Shown: positions 6,033 to 13,710, numbered from the stretch's first letter. The stretch is DNA of 35,318 bases from an uncultured Eubacteriales bacterium (GCA_902491535.1 CABUHS010000027.1:1-35318); one strand, 5' to 3'. Numbers and translations: made by a program. Notes: generated by a model not told the origin, from the sequence alone.

Positions 6033-7559
6033 TCAACGCATCATCACGGGTTCGACTCCCCTCGCCTCCACCATTCCAGAGCATAAACAAAATTCGTTTT
6101 GTTTATGCTCTGTTTCTATTTCTGACAATAACAGATCTGTCAGGGTTACCGGCTCATCCCCTGAATTGAAAATAATCGTCATTCTATCATCATACAGATA
6201 AATACGGTTTACAAAAACGCTGATTAATGTCTTACGGTATTTCATATCGTTGATATTGCCTTTTTTCAGTCCATTCAAAAAGAATGCTATTCCATCAACA
6301 GTCAAAACAGGGGTCTTTGCTCCTTCAATAGCTATCTGCTTTTTCAGCTCTTCCTGCTCACTTTCCAATTTCGGAATGACTGCGTATAGATTTTTACGAA
6401 TGCTTTCCTCATCACAATCTAAAATTGCATCCATTGCATTTCTGTGCTTTCTTTCGTTATCTGCAAGCATTTTTTTCAGACGTTTCAAATTTGCGGTGTC
6501 TTTTTCTAATTCACAGATCGCAACAATTTCAGCCGCTATTTTTTGAATGTTCTTACCTGTTAATATCTTTCTGCATTCATGGATAACTAAATCTTCAATG
6601 TAGTCCTTTCCAATAATTTTTTTACTGCATAGCTTCTTTTTTGAACCGTTGCATATGTAATACCGATATACCTTTTGACTTTTTGCAGTACCCGAGAATC
6701 CTGTCATCATTTCTTTGCAGTTTCCACAGAATAGTTTGGTAGTCAGCAGGTATTCAACTTTGGCTTTGTGCCTTGCCGGAGCTTTTCTGTTTTTATTCAT
6801 AATATCGGTTACTTTGTTAAACAGTTCATCTGATATGATTCTTGGCATTTTATCGGGAAATTCATGCCCTTTATAGGTGTATATGCCAATATATCTTTTG
6901 TTCTGCAACATTGTTCTCAGAGAATTTTTATTGAATGCAACGCCCCGTGAAGTTTTACATCCCTCTGCATTAAGCTGTTTTGTTATTTCTGTAACATTCT
7001 TACCGTCTGCATACATTTCAAAGACCCTCTTAACAATCGGAGCAGTCTCTGAGTCAATCTGAAAATGTTTGTTTTCATCTACCTTATAGCCAAGTGCAAT
7101 ATTACCCCCGGTGCATAAAAAATTCTCTGCATTGTAGTCCATACCTCTCTTGATTTTTACTGACAATTCCTCACTATAGTATTGAGCATATGCCATCATA
7201 AAGTTACGGAAAAAACGTCCCGACGGATCAGGGGTGAAATTCTCAGTAGCAGATACAAGGAGTATGTTATTTTCTTTTTCTATTTTGTCTGCATTTTCAA
7301 GTGATTGTCTTAAATCTCGTCCAAAACGGTCAATCGCATAGACTATCACCATTTCAAAGAGCTTTTTGGAGCAATCCCTGAGGAGTTTCTGTAGTGCAGG
7401 TCGCTTGTCGTTTGTACCAGTCAATGCATAATCTTTATATTCGTCGATCACAGTATAGTTATTTCTTTCAGCATACTCAGTACGTACTTTTAGTTGCTGT
7501 TCTATACTTACCTCTCTTTGTGAGCTTGAACTGTAACGGGCATAGATTACTACATTCAT
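6033..7559 (-). CDS. Large serine recombinase reading through an attachment site
   Basis: The 508-residue protein starts MNVVIYARYSSSSQREVS, with the nucleophilic serine in the SSSSQ stretch. It carries a resolvase catalytic domain (about residues 1-150), a recombinase domain (about 165-270), a zinc ribbon (about 295-355, CGNC and the later C pairs) and a coiled-coil tail. This is the layout of large serine integrases/transposases such as those of Tn4451/TndX type. The ATG at 7559 follows AGGAGAG at the end of the NADAR gene; an in-frame extension to 7706 lies inside that gene and is unlikely. The last 30 or so codons run antisense through the terminator hairpin and the tmRNA 3' end, and the stop lies inside the neighbouring element, so the C-terminus was altered by that integration. 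Confidence 0.88.
   Translation of the reverse strand: MNVVIYARYSSSSQREVSIEQQLKVRTEYAERNNYTVIDEYKDYALTGTNDKRPALQKLLRDCSKKLFEMVIVYAIDRFGRDLRQSLENADKIEKENNILLVSATENFTPDPSGRFFRNFMMAYAQYYSEELSVKIKRGMDYNAENFLCTGGNIALGYKVDENKHFQIDSETAPIVKRVFEMYADGKNVTEITKQLNAEGCKTSRGVAFNKNSLRTMLQNKRYIGIYTYKGHEFPDKMPRIISDELFNKVTDIMNKNRKAPARHKAKVEYLLTTKLFCGNCKEMMTGFSGTAKSQKVYRYYICNGSKKKLCSKKIIGKDYIEDLVIHECRKILTGKNIQKIAAEIVAICELEKDTANLKRLKKMLADNERKHRNAMDAILDCDEESIRKNLYAVIPKLESEQEELKKQIAIEGAKTPVLTVDGIAFFLNGLKKGNINDMKYRKTLISVFVNRIYLYDDRMTIIFNSGDEPVTLTDLLLSEIETEHKQNEFCLCSGMVEARGVEPVMMR
6048..6073 (+). other. Attachment-site core: 3' end of tmRNA (or tRNA-Ala)
   Basis: The 26 bases carry a T loop (TTCGACT), the 3' strand of the T stem, a 7-nt acceptor strand (CGCCTCC), discriminator A and an encoded CCA. 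The 5' side of the T stem pairs up to GGG (6048-6050) and then mismatches, so DNA left of 6048 belongs to the element. U at position 70 and discriminator A suit an alanine-charged RNA, and the T-loop wording is typical of tmRNA. The intact RNA gene should lie beyond the left edge at the far end of the element. Confidence 0.7.
6077..6110 (+). terminator. Strong hairpin directly after the tmRNA fragment
   Basis: A long near-perfect inverted repeat (GAGCATAAACAAAA against TTTTGTTTATGCTC, loop TTCG) starts a few bases after CCA. T-rich sequence follows on the plus strand. It is best read as the original terminator of the host tmRNA gene. The C-terminal codons of the serine recombinase run through it on the other strand. 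Confidence 0.75.
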
Positions 7560-7560
7560 T

Positions 7561-8009
7561 TTAATTCTCTCCTTGTAATTCTTTTCTAATCTGCATAAGG
7601 ATTTTTCCAAGCCAGTTCTGACCTTCTTTGGTACTGCATTTATCACAGGTGCATTTTCCCCAACGGTTATCATGCCAGTGATTACCCTCTTCCAAGTAAG
7701 CGTCACCTGTGGCTTTCAGCTTTTCTGCAAGCTCGGGAACAGAAAACTTTGCATGAAGAATGTCATTCATAATATCATAAGAAATAACATCCCAATTGGC
7801 AGGTAAATTCGGTTCCTTCTTTCCCATTTGCTTGACCCTTACGGGATTTTTTGTAACGTATATTTGATCTTGTCTTCTTCTGTTGAACACTTTTGCGCCT
7901 GAAAGGCAGCTTCTGCATTCGGATACATCAAGCCTTTATATTCAAACGGACATTGATGAAAATTAGAAAGAAAACGGTACTCGTCTCTGAAAGATGTTAT
8001 TTTCTCCAT
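7561..8009 (-). pseudogene. NADAR-domain protein (YbiA-like), frameshifted at an A6 run
   Basis: The first frame starts at ATG 8009 behind AAAGGAG and reads MEKITSFRDEYRFLSNF, then CPFEYKGLMYPNAEAAFQAQ, the NADAR signature. It hits a stop just after six adenines (7847-7852 on the coding strand). Reading one extra A restores KNPVRVKQMGKKEPNLP and the family's GNHWHDNRWG ending at 7561. NADAR proteins are N-glycosidases; members act on riboflavin intermediates or remove ADP-ribose from guanine in DNA as antitoxins to DarT. No DarT is visible here. The break may be a true mutation, a sequencing slip or a site of transcriptional slippage. It is joined to the recombinase by a one-base gap and shares its strand with the phosphatase-like gene. 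Confidence 0.85.
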
Positions 8010-8032
8010 GATTAATACTCCTTTTTCATATC

Positions 8033-8488
8033 TTATTTTATACTTTTGTTTTCAAGCGCATCAAACACTTTATGATAAACTACCTGATTTGGGTAATATC
8101 TATAATCTACAAATATAGAAATCCCAGTCCCGTAGAAATGCTCCAGTATTGCAGCAGTACAGGCGGCGCTCCTGCTTTGTCCATATTCGCATTGACAGAT
8201 GATGTTAAGTCCGTCCTGCTTAGCCTTGTAAATAAATTTAGCCAGCTTTTTAGCTTCGGGAAAGTATGTATCATATGTCAGTCCATAATCCCCTAAAATC
8301 TCAAGGTCAATATCATGAATTGCCACTGGAAACACTCGATCACATTTTCCTGTATAGTCAACAGGCGCAGACACTTTAGAATTCCTTTCAGACGGCGGAT
8401 CATAGAAACTGATAACCGCCGTATTATCAAGCACATTGTCTTTCAACAGTTCTTCCATTGCTTTCCGTGAGTAGATTCTCACATTCAT
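8033..8488 (-). CDS. CX5R protein-tyrosine/dual-specificity phosphatase-like protein
   Basis: The 151-residue protein contains a phosphatase loop at residues 100-106 (CEYGQSR) followed by SAACTAAILEHF, the usual P-loop and helix of cysteine phosphatases. An upstream aspartate-rich stretch (DIDLEILGDYG, about residues 59-69) could supply the general acid. The ATG at 8488 follows GAGGG and starts three bases after the resolvase frame ends. It lies 23 bases upstream of the NADAR gene in one operon. The pairing suggests a joint role on phosphorylated or ADP-ribosylated nucleotides or proteins; the substrate is not known. The protein appears intact between two broken genes. Confidence 0.75.
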   Translation of the reverse strand: MNVRIYSRKAMEELLKDNVLDNTAVISFYDPPSERNSKVSAPVDYTGKCDRVFPVAIHDIDLEILGDYGLTYDTYFPEAKKLAKFIYKAKQDGLNIICQCEYGQSRSAACTAAILEHFYGTGISIFVDYRYYPNQVVYHKVFDALENKSIK

Positions 8489-8491
8489 TTT

Positions 8492-9078
8492 TCAGCCCTC
8501 TATCATTCTTAAATATTTATAAACTGTAGGATAGGAGAGAGAACACAAACGGGATAAATCTTTCTTGTTTATCTCCCCTTTTTGATATTTTGGATAATGC
8601 TTATAGAATACGCTCGGTATATCGTCAGCAGTAGTATTCGGTCTGCCTATTGATTTGCCTTTTGCATTTGCATTCTGCATACCACTTTTCACACGCTGAC
8701 TTGTAATGTTCCTCTCAATCTCGCTGAACACACCCATCATTTTCAACATTCCCTCGGTCATTGGATCAAGCTCCTTACTGCAATCTACAACAAAGTTACC
8801 GAGACCAGTTTCAAGTTCCTTGCTTTTGCAAGCTCAATAATCTCACAAAGCTGTTTTGTACTTCGTGTAATCCGGCTTACCTCGGTTGCTATAATAGTGT
8901 CATGTGGTTTTACTATTTGAAGCAGTTTATTCAGCTCTGCGCGGTCTTCCTTTGCTCCACTTTCATATTCAAGATAAATCGTTGTATCTGTCGCGCCTTG
9001 CTGTTTCAGTTCTCTGACCTGTCTTTGAATGTCCTGTAATTTCTCGTTGGTAGAACATCTTGCATACCCGTAAATCAT
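8492..9078 (-). pseudogene. Serine resolvase/invertase, frameshifted
   Basis: The N-terminal frame (9078-8785) begins MIYGYARCSTNEKLQDIQRQ, the resolvase catalytic segment with its active-site serine, and has the later EVSRITRSTKQL motif. After KLV the frame is lost near 8800-8806. The conserved continuation GNFVVDCSKELDPMTEGMLK appears one frame over and runs to 8492 with the ERNITSQRVKSGM helix and the C-terminal HTH. One missing base accounts for the shift. An intact relative would be a Pin/Hin/Tn3-resolvase type recombinase of about 195 residues. It is the first gene behind the promoter at 9111-9139. Confidence 0.85.
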
Positions 9079-9110
9079 AAAAACACCTCACTGGTATTTG
9101 ATGTAATTAT

Positions 9111-9139
9111 ATTATAAGATAAACTCTGCAAAGCATCAA
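9111..9139 (-). promoter_or_regulatory. Promoter of the resolvase-phosphatase-NADAR-recombinase operon
   Basis: On the minus strand, TTGATG (9139-9134) and TATAAT (9116-9111) are spaced by 17 bases, about 33 bases before the resolvase ATG, which follows a GAGGTG site. Confidence 0.7.
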
Positions 9140-9211
9140 CCTCTGTTAATAAGTTATTAATATTTGGAATAGTGGGTATAAAAGAAAGGGTATTACAAAT
9201 ATCGTTTATAT

Positions 9212-9247
9212 AAAACAGCCGTAATCATAGCAGACTACGGCCGTTTT
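9212..9247 (-). terminator. Terminator of the coiled-coil protein gene
   Basis: AAAAC-GCCGTA type arms (9212-9223 and 9236-9247) form a stem with a 12-base loop and an A/T-rich flank on both sides. It follows the gene at 9300-10268 on the minus strand. Confidence 0.65.
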
Positions 9248-9299
9248 ACTGTGTGTAAATCTATAAACGGAAAGAGATGTTTGTTTTTATAGGGGGATG

Positions 9300-10268
9300 T
9301 TATTTATTGAAATGTTTGTCTAACATTCCATTCTGCATTTTAATCATTTTATTAAGATTGTGACGCTGAATAATACCTGCTGTGTTTGCAAGATTTTGAT
9401 CACGGCGTGTTTTAGCCAGTTCTTCGTTACCTTCATCTATCGCATCATAAACTGCATTGAATCCAGATATCATAGAAGAATGCATATCGTTAATTGCACC
9501 GCTAATTTTATCACCTAAGCCCCTCATTTCATCAGCTAAGTCATCTAGTTTATCTAACTGACGTTTTGCATTTAATAAGTCTATAGCGCGAGTGATGTCG
9601 TGATTAGATGACCTCATATCATCATATAACCAACAAAGAATCCCAAGGTTTCTGTAATCAAGTGAAATCAGACGGGTGGACTCATATAATGCTTCTAATG
9701 TATCTTTGTTTAGTTGTAATTCTTCTTCAAGCATTTCAATCTTCAATTTTTGTGCTATTTTCCAAGCATCATATTCTTGATTATACTTTGGGATAATAAC
9801 AGTATTGTAATTTTCAAGATCAGCATTGTATTTTTCATCAATTTCAGCTTGTTGCCGAGCAATGTCTTCTTTGACTTTTTGTTGCTCAATATCAGCTTTT
9901 TCCTTTGCTTCATCGATTGCCTTTTGATAATCAGGATCTTGCTTTAACTGTTCCTCGATTTCCTTTTTCTTTTTGGAATATTGAAAATATGCGTAAATCA
10001 AAAAAGGCCAACATACTAAGGATATCAAGATATACAAAGTGTTATCTTTCAGATAATCTACAAAACTATAGCTTGTTTTAGGCTCAGGAGGCATTTGAAC
10101 GGTCACTTTGGGAACTTCAAGCTTTTTGTGGAATGGCGCCGAGGGTTTAGATTTGAATTGCTTAGATTTTTGATTTTTTAATTCTTCTTCACCAATTTGA
10201 ATTGCGGTAGTCAATGTCATAGCGTCTTTGACAATCTCAGTTTCTTGTTCTTGCGTATAATTGCTCAT
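9300..10268 (-). CDS. Membrane protein with long coiled coil, unknown family
   Basis: The 322-residue protein has a charged N-terminus of about 70 residues, one membrane segment (about residues 75-97, TLYILISLVCWPFLIYAYF), then an exceptionally charged coiled coil rich in K, E and Q (about 98-185). The C-terminal domain (about 200-322) contains DMHSSMISGFNAVYDAIDEG and ends NKMIKMQNGMLDKHFNK. The ATG at 10268 follows AAAGGAA. It ends in its own terminator. I do not know a function; proteins of this layout occur in Clostridial mobile elements. The adjacency to the glycosylase-like gene, 111 bases upstream on the same strand, hints at a shared transcript. Confidence 0.7.
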   Translation of the reverse strand: MSNYTQEQETEIVKDAMTLTTAIQIGEEELKNQKSKQFKSKPSAPFHKKLEVPKVTVQMPPEPKTSYSFVDYLKDNTLYILISLVCWPFLIYAYFQYSKKKKEIEEQLKQDPDYQKAIDEAKEKADIEQQKVKEDIARQQAEIDEKYNADLENYNTVIIPKYNQEYDAWKIAQKLKIEMLEEELQLNKDTLEALYESTRLISLDYRNLGILCWLYDDMRSSNHDITRAIDLLNAKRQLDKLDDLADEMRGLGDKISGAINDMHSSMISGFNAVYDAIDEGNEELAKTRRDQNLANTAGIIQRHNLNKMIKMQNGMLDKHFNK

Positions 10269-10379
10269 AATAAATTCCTTTCATTGTTAAATAGTCTGTT
10301 TTTTGATAGTGTTCTAATTGAGTTGATATTTTTTATAGTACCATCTCGAATAAAAAGCCTATGGATAATTTTATTTGCA

Positions 10380-11192
10380 TCATGTATCTCCCAATCTATT
10401 ACATAAGTCCTGAATAACACAGTTATCACATCGAGGCTTGTTTTTCGTACATACTTCGCCATATCCATTCGCACAGTAAGACCACAGAATATAGTCCACC
10501 TCAGCAGCGGGTTTGTTCAGTTTCTTTGCAATTTCAGCTATGATATCTATTGCTTCATATTCAGAAACAACTTTTTTATCTGAACAAGCTAAATAATCTG
10601 ATCCTAAAATTCTGCATATATGCCTATCAGGTTTTGCTATATCATATCCGACATTTTTCAGGTATTCGCATATTAATGCCGCGCCCATCTGTGCCATTTT
10701 GTAAACGCTGTTCTCATTTGACAACACAAGTGTTAAAGTTTTTAAAGACTTATCAATATCAATAAATCGCTGATAGAAATTATTTATACTGCCGTAATGC
10801 TGTTCAAGGTGTATCAGTTTCGGAATATTAACATCAATAAGCGCTTGCATTTGCTTTCTTGTGTATTGACTTGCACAGCCAAGCTTTTTAACTTCATCCC
10901 GTAGTTTTGAAGAATTACATTGTAGTAGATATTCGGTATCATACTGATGAAATATTTCGTCAATAGACAGGATTCTGCCTGTTGTCAAATCAATTTCATT
11001 TTCAATCCTATCCCAAACAATACCTGAACTGAGAAGAGAATACACCATAGCGCGGATATGATCGCTCAAAGAAAATATTTCTCCGCTATTTCGTTTATCA
11101 ATCTGATGTTTAATAAATGTATTTTCCCATAGTTTCTTTTCTTGAAGTTTTCCGTTTTTAATTAAAAGATATTGACGCAAGGCGTTATCCAT
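10380..11192 (-). CDS. HhH-GPD-type DNA glycosylase-like protein with 4Fe-4S motif
   Basis: The 270-residue protein ends with CTKNKPRCDNCVIQDLC, a C-X6-C-X2-C-X5-C motif (Cys248, 255, 258, 264) identical in spacing to the endonuclease III iron-sulfur cluster. Before it, AKPDRHICRILG matches the segment holding the catalytic aspartate of this superfamily. The usual helix-hairpin-helix LPGVG-type loop is replaced by a diverged YKMAQMGAALICEYL segment. The first 110 residues are not typical of EndoIII. The product is therefore a distant base-excision-type enzyme, possibly acting on modified or damaged DNA; accessory-island location is compatible with a defence role, which is inference. No strong ribosome binding site precedes ATG 11192. 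Confidence 0.75.
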   Translation of the reverse strand: MDNALRQYLLIKNGKLQEKKLWENTFIKHQIDKRNSGEIFSLSDHIRAMVYSLLSSGIVWDRIENEIDLTTGRILSIDEIFHQYDTEYLLQCNSSKLRDEVKKLGCASQYTRKQMQALIDVNIPKLIHLEQHYGSINNFYQRFIDIDKSLKTLTLVLSNENSVYKMAQMGAALICEYLKNVGYDIAKPDRHICRILGSDYLACSDKKVVSEYEAIDIIAEIAKKLNKPAAEVDYILWSYCANGYGEVCTKNKPRCDNCVIQDLCNRLGDT

Positions 11193-11253
11193 AAGTCCAA
11201 CTCATTGCACCGCTGTAAATATTGCATTGTTCATCTGGCATTCCTCCGCATAA

Positions 11254-11478
11254 TTAACGCGCTGTTTTGTTCTTACAAGGACATTTCACTTCAATAAATA
11301 GCTCCGGACTGACATTCAACGCAAAGCATATAGCCCGCAGATCGTCTGCATACATTGTCCGCTTGCCATTCATTATTGCATTGAAGGTAATATTGGATAT
11401 TCCCGCTTTTTGAGCTACGGCTACCTGCTTTATCCCCTGTTCATCAATGTAAGCACGTACTTTTTCATAAACACTCAT
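11254..11478 (-). CDS. Small XRE-family repressor
   Basis: The 74-residue product starts at ATG 11478 (MSVYEKVRAYIDEQGIKQ) behind AAAGG at about ten bases; an in-frame TTG at 11496 has no support. Its helix-turn-helix (VAQKAGISNITFNAIMNGKR) is of XRE type, followed by YADDLRAICFALNVSPELF and a lysine/cysteine tail. It faces another XRE gene (11632-11937) across operators of the ACAG-N5-CTGT type, in a CI/Cro-like layout. Either protein could bind those sites. Confidence 0.8.
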   Translation of the reverse strand: MSVYEKVRAYIDEQGIKQVAVAQKAGISNITFNAIMNGKRTMYADDLRAICFALNVSPELFIEVKCPCKNKTAR

Positions 11479-11520
11479 GATTTCACAACCTTTCAATCAA
11501 GATTTTCTGTATTTTTCTAC

Positions 11521-11549
11521 ATTATATCACAGTTATTCTGTTTAGTCAA
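11521..11549 (-). promoter_or_regulatory. Promoter with ACAG-N5-CTGT operator in the spacer
   Basis: TTGACT (11549-11544) and TATAAT (11526-11521) lie 17 bases apart on the minus strand. The spacer holds the dyad ACAG-N5-CTGT (11529-11541). A second dyad TACAG-N5-CTGTA lies at 11558-11572, 30 bp away centre to centre. The 13-bp sequence CTGTATTTTTCTA occurs twice, at 11507-11519 and 11568-11580. Confidence 0.8.
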
Positions 11550-11580
11550 CACTTTTTTACAGGAATACTGTATTTTTCTA

Positions 11581-11609
11581 TTTACTTTTCAGATATTTTA
11601 CTGTATAAT
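11581..11609 (+). promoter_or_regulatory. Likely promoter of the plus-strand XRE gene
   Basis: A perfect TATAAT (11604-11609) has a weak TTTACT box (11581-11586) 17 bases upstream. A CTGTA half-site overlaps the -10 box, which suggests repression by the same operator-binding protein. Confidence 0.55.
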
Positions 11610-11631
11610 TATTGCGAGGTGAAGTGATAGA

Positions 11632-11937
11632 ATGAAATATGAAATCGGAAACAGAATCCGCAAGTACCGCGAAGATAGAAAACTAAGTCAAAAACAGTTA
11701 GCAGAGCTAATAGGAGTCAGCAACAGCAGAGTATCAAACTGGGAACAGGGTATTAACAGACCCGACGCAGATATTCTTGCAGAATTATGCAGAGCTTTGC
11801 AGGTATCTCCAAGTGAACTACTCGATGTTCATTTATCTGATGAAGAAATAACGGAGCAGGAAAGAAAAGTTTTACAGGCTTATCGGGAAAAGACCGAACT
11901 GCAACATGCAGTCAATATACTGCTTGGTATTGAGTAA
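11632..11937 (+). CDS. XRE-family transcriptional regulator
   Basis: The 101-residue protein opens with a canonical XRE domain (residues about 6-60: IRKYREDRKLSQKQLAELIG, then SRVSNWEQGINRPDADILA), followed by a short helical C-terminus that may dimerise (TEQERKVLQAYREKTELQHA). The ATG at 11632 follows GAGGTGA. It is divergent from the small XRE gene at 11254-11478 and shares an operator region with it. No peptidase or ligand-binding domain is attached. It probably controls an accessory module of which only fragments remain. Confidence 0.88.
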   Translation: MKYEIGNRIRKYREDRKLSQKQLAELIGVSNSRVSNWEQGINRPDADILAELCRALQVSPSELLDVHLSDEEITEQERKVLQAYREKTELQHAVNILLGIE

Positions 11938-12010
11938 TCCATTCTCACCGTTTCTGCGCCCGATCTCACATAGGTAACTTGTAAGCGCCATAAACTTATA
12001 CAGTGAAAAT

Positions 12011-12047
12011 AAAACTGCCGTATATCGTCTGATATACGGTTTTCTTG
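12011..12047 (+). terminator. Terminator after the plus-strand XRE gene
   Basis: CCGTATATC (12018-12026) and GATATACGG (12031-12039) form a perfect 9-bp stem with loop GTCT, followed by TTTTCTTG. The rest of the 320-base gap before 12262 shows no gene. Confidence 0.85.
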
Positions 12048-12261
12048 TTATGCATATGAAAATATCCCGATAACCTTTTATATTATTGATAGAGAAAATA
12101 CAAGAGTTTTCCGACAGTAATTTGATTTTCTGCTTTGGAGTATTTATGAAACCGTCATGATACATCGGAATAGGAAATACGCTATCTAACCGGGATCGCG
12201 CAAATGAACGGAGCAGTCTTGTATATTAATAAAATTTTATTATCCACAAAGGAGATTTTAT

Positions 12262-12474
12262 ATGAAAAGATTAAGACGCCGTATCTGCACTTCAACAAAT
12301 CCGCTTGCAAATGAGTGTATTATGACCCCGACAGATATTATCGGCTTTCTTTCGCAGATACCCGAATTACAGGGATGTGCAATTTCACTTGAAGACAGTC
12401 CTACAGGATCGCTACTGTTTGTAGTTGGTGATAATGCTTTTGAGCTAGTTGCAGTACCTTTCCATTTTTTCTGA
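12262..12474 (+). CDS. Small mobile-element protein, 3' end replaced
   Basis: The frame starts at ATG 12262 behind an excellent AAAGGAG site. The first 60 or so residues (MTPTDIIGFLSQIPELQGCA, then SLEDSPTGSLLFVVGDNAFE) look like a conserved small protein that I associate with Clostridial mobile elements, function unknown. The last residues AVPFHFF read antisense through the fragment of an AAA ATPase, so a deletion junction lies near 12453 and the original C-terminus is lost. It is probably non-functional or truncated. Confidence 0.55.
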   Translation: MKRLRRRICTSTNPLANECIMTPTDIIGFLSQIPELQGCAISLEDSPTGSLLFVVGDNAFELVAVPFHFF

Positions 12475-12876
12475 GGATTTTTATCTAATAGCGATTTTAT
12501 TGACTTTACAATAGGATTGCTATTATATTCGTCCCTCTCTATTGAAGAGGTATCTTCTATCATATTCCACCGACATGTATTATTATCAAACTCTATTATA
12601 ATATCATTTTGAGTTACATCGCGTCCTGTTATATGTAAAGTAGCATTTCTATCCTGTCGTGATTTTTTAGTTATCACAAAGATAGTATCTGCTGCTCCCA
12701 TAATTCCGTTGGTGCCCGAAATCATATTGAATGGGTCTGCATCATCTTACGATTGTGGTGAACAAACAATACGCCAACTCCTAATTTATCAGCAGCTTTT
12801 TTTATTATACCCATTTCACGGTAGTCCTGCTGATAAGCACTTTCTCGTGGTAGAGCTTGTCCCCTTATTTTTTGCA
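12453..12876 (-). pseudogene. Remnant of a RepA-like AAA ATPase
   Basis: Two minus-strand segments together give the C-terminal half of a RecA-fold replicative ATPase common on plasmids and ICEs. The upstream part reads LQKIRGQALPRESAYQQDYR and GVGVLFVHHNRKM, with the Walker-B-distal HH segment. The downstream part continues MISGTNGIMGAADTIFVITK and ends NPQKKWKGTA. They are one frame apart near 12741-12748, consistent with a single-base deletion. The N-terminal Walker A half and the last residues are missing; the upstream boundary at about 12876 is fused to GrpB sequence. It cannot encode a working enzyme. Confidence 0.8.
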
Positions 12877-13294
12877 AATGTTTCAATTGAGCATGTTGGC
12901 AGTACATCTATCCCTGGAATAATGGCAAAGCCGATGCTGGATGTAGCTATTGTTTTTAAAGATATAATTCCATAAAATGAAAGAGAACCACTACATCTAT
13001 TACGGCGAAGTTGCATCAGACAAGTATTTATTTATATTAAGAGGAGAGAATGGGATTTCTTTACAACACATTCATTGCTATAAATCAAATGATCTTATAT
13101 TGTTTTATGAGCAAATACAATTTAGAGACTATTTACGAACTCATTCTAAACAGGCAAAAGAGTATGAAGAATTAAAGATAAGCTTATCTAAAATGTACTT
13201 TGATGACAGGAAGAAATATACGGCTGGGAAACAGGCATTTTTTGATAAAATAAAGGTTCTTATTGCTCAAAATCAAGATCCCATTGACATCTGA
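12874..13294 (+). pseudogene. Broken GrpB (UPF0157) family gene
   Basis: The first segment contains SIEHVGSTSIPGIMAKPMLD, the GrpB/UPF0157 nucleotidyltransferase-like signature, and stops near 12974. The second (from about 12977) resumes with ENHYIYYGEVASD, ISLQHIHCY and RDYLRTHSKQAKEYEELK, the family's C-terminal half, ending at 13294. The N-terminus is missing, replaced by the antisense AAA ATPase fragment, and the middle has a small deletion and frame change. GrpB proteins include a reported dephospho-CoA kinase-linked domain, but most are uncharacterised. Confidence 0.8.
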
Positions 13295-13653
13295 ACCCTT
13301 AATGCTTGGACATTTGCATCGGTATTTGATCCACTTTGAGGGTTCAACGCCCACCTCTAAAATCGCAAAAATATCTTTTTCATGTGTCTCTCACATAGCG
13401 CACACAATCGAACATCAAGCGTTCATACGCTGTAGCTCGTACTCCGCTATATGAAAATACCATTGAAATCGGTTTTTAATATATTTTATTTTTTGTTTAA
13501 ATCCTATATCCATGTGAATTTACGAGATTCTTTTTTAGGTGTAAAGACTCCAACCGTTTCAAACGAAGCTAAATCAATATGATTTCATAACAGGAGATAT
13601 AGTTACATTTGCCGGATATCTTAATTTATATATTTGTCTGCTCAACTAAAAAG
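13295..13653. other. Gene-free stretch, probable decayed DNA
   Basis: I find no credible frame on either strand. Short open stretches lack ribosome binding sites and recognisable motifs. It separates the GrpB remnant from the bidirectional terminator and probably is deletion debris at the right edge of the accessory island. Confidence 0.5.
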
Positions 13654-13710
13654 AAAAAGCATTGTCATCAAAATTCATCAGAAATTTGTGCAATGCTTTT
13701 TTCTTTTTTT
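13654..13710. terminator. Bidirectional terminator
   Basis: AAAAAGCATTG (13654-13664) can pair with CAATGCTTTTT (13691-13701) around a longer loop. Poly-T follows on the plus strand (13697-13710, with one C) and the minus strand has the complementary run. It would end both the YolD operon and transcription from the left. Confidence 0.8.

Noticed and set aside
7560..7706. N-terminal extension of the serine recombinase
   Set aside because: It lies wholly inside the NADAR gene in another frame; the ATG at 7559 with AGGAGAG gives the canonical N-terminus.
10265..10474. Open frame of 69 codons on the minus strand before the coiled-coil gene
   Set aside because: It overlaps the end of the glycosylase-like gene in another frame, has no ribosome binding site, and shows no motif.
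13295..13450. A T-arm-like stretch GGGTTCAACGCCC, possible second attachment core
   Set aside because: The T loop does not end in the required pyrimidine and no acceptor strand or CCA follows, so it does not match the 6048-6073 core.
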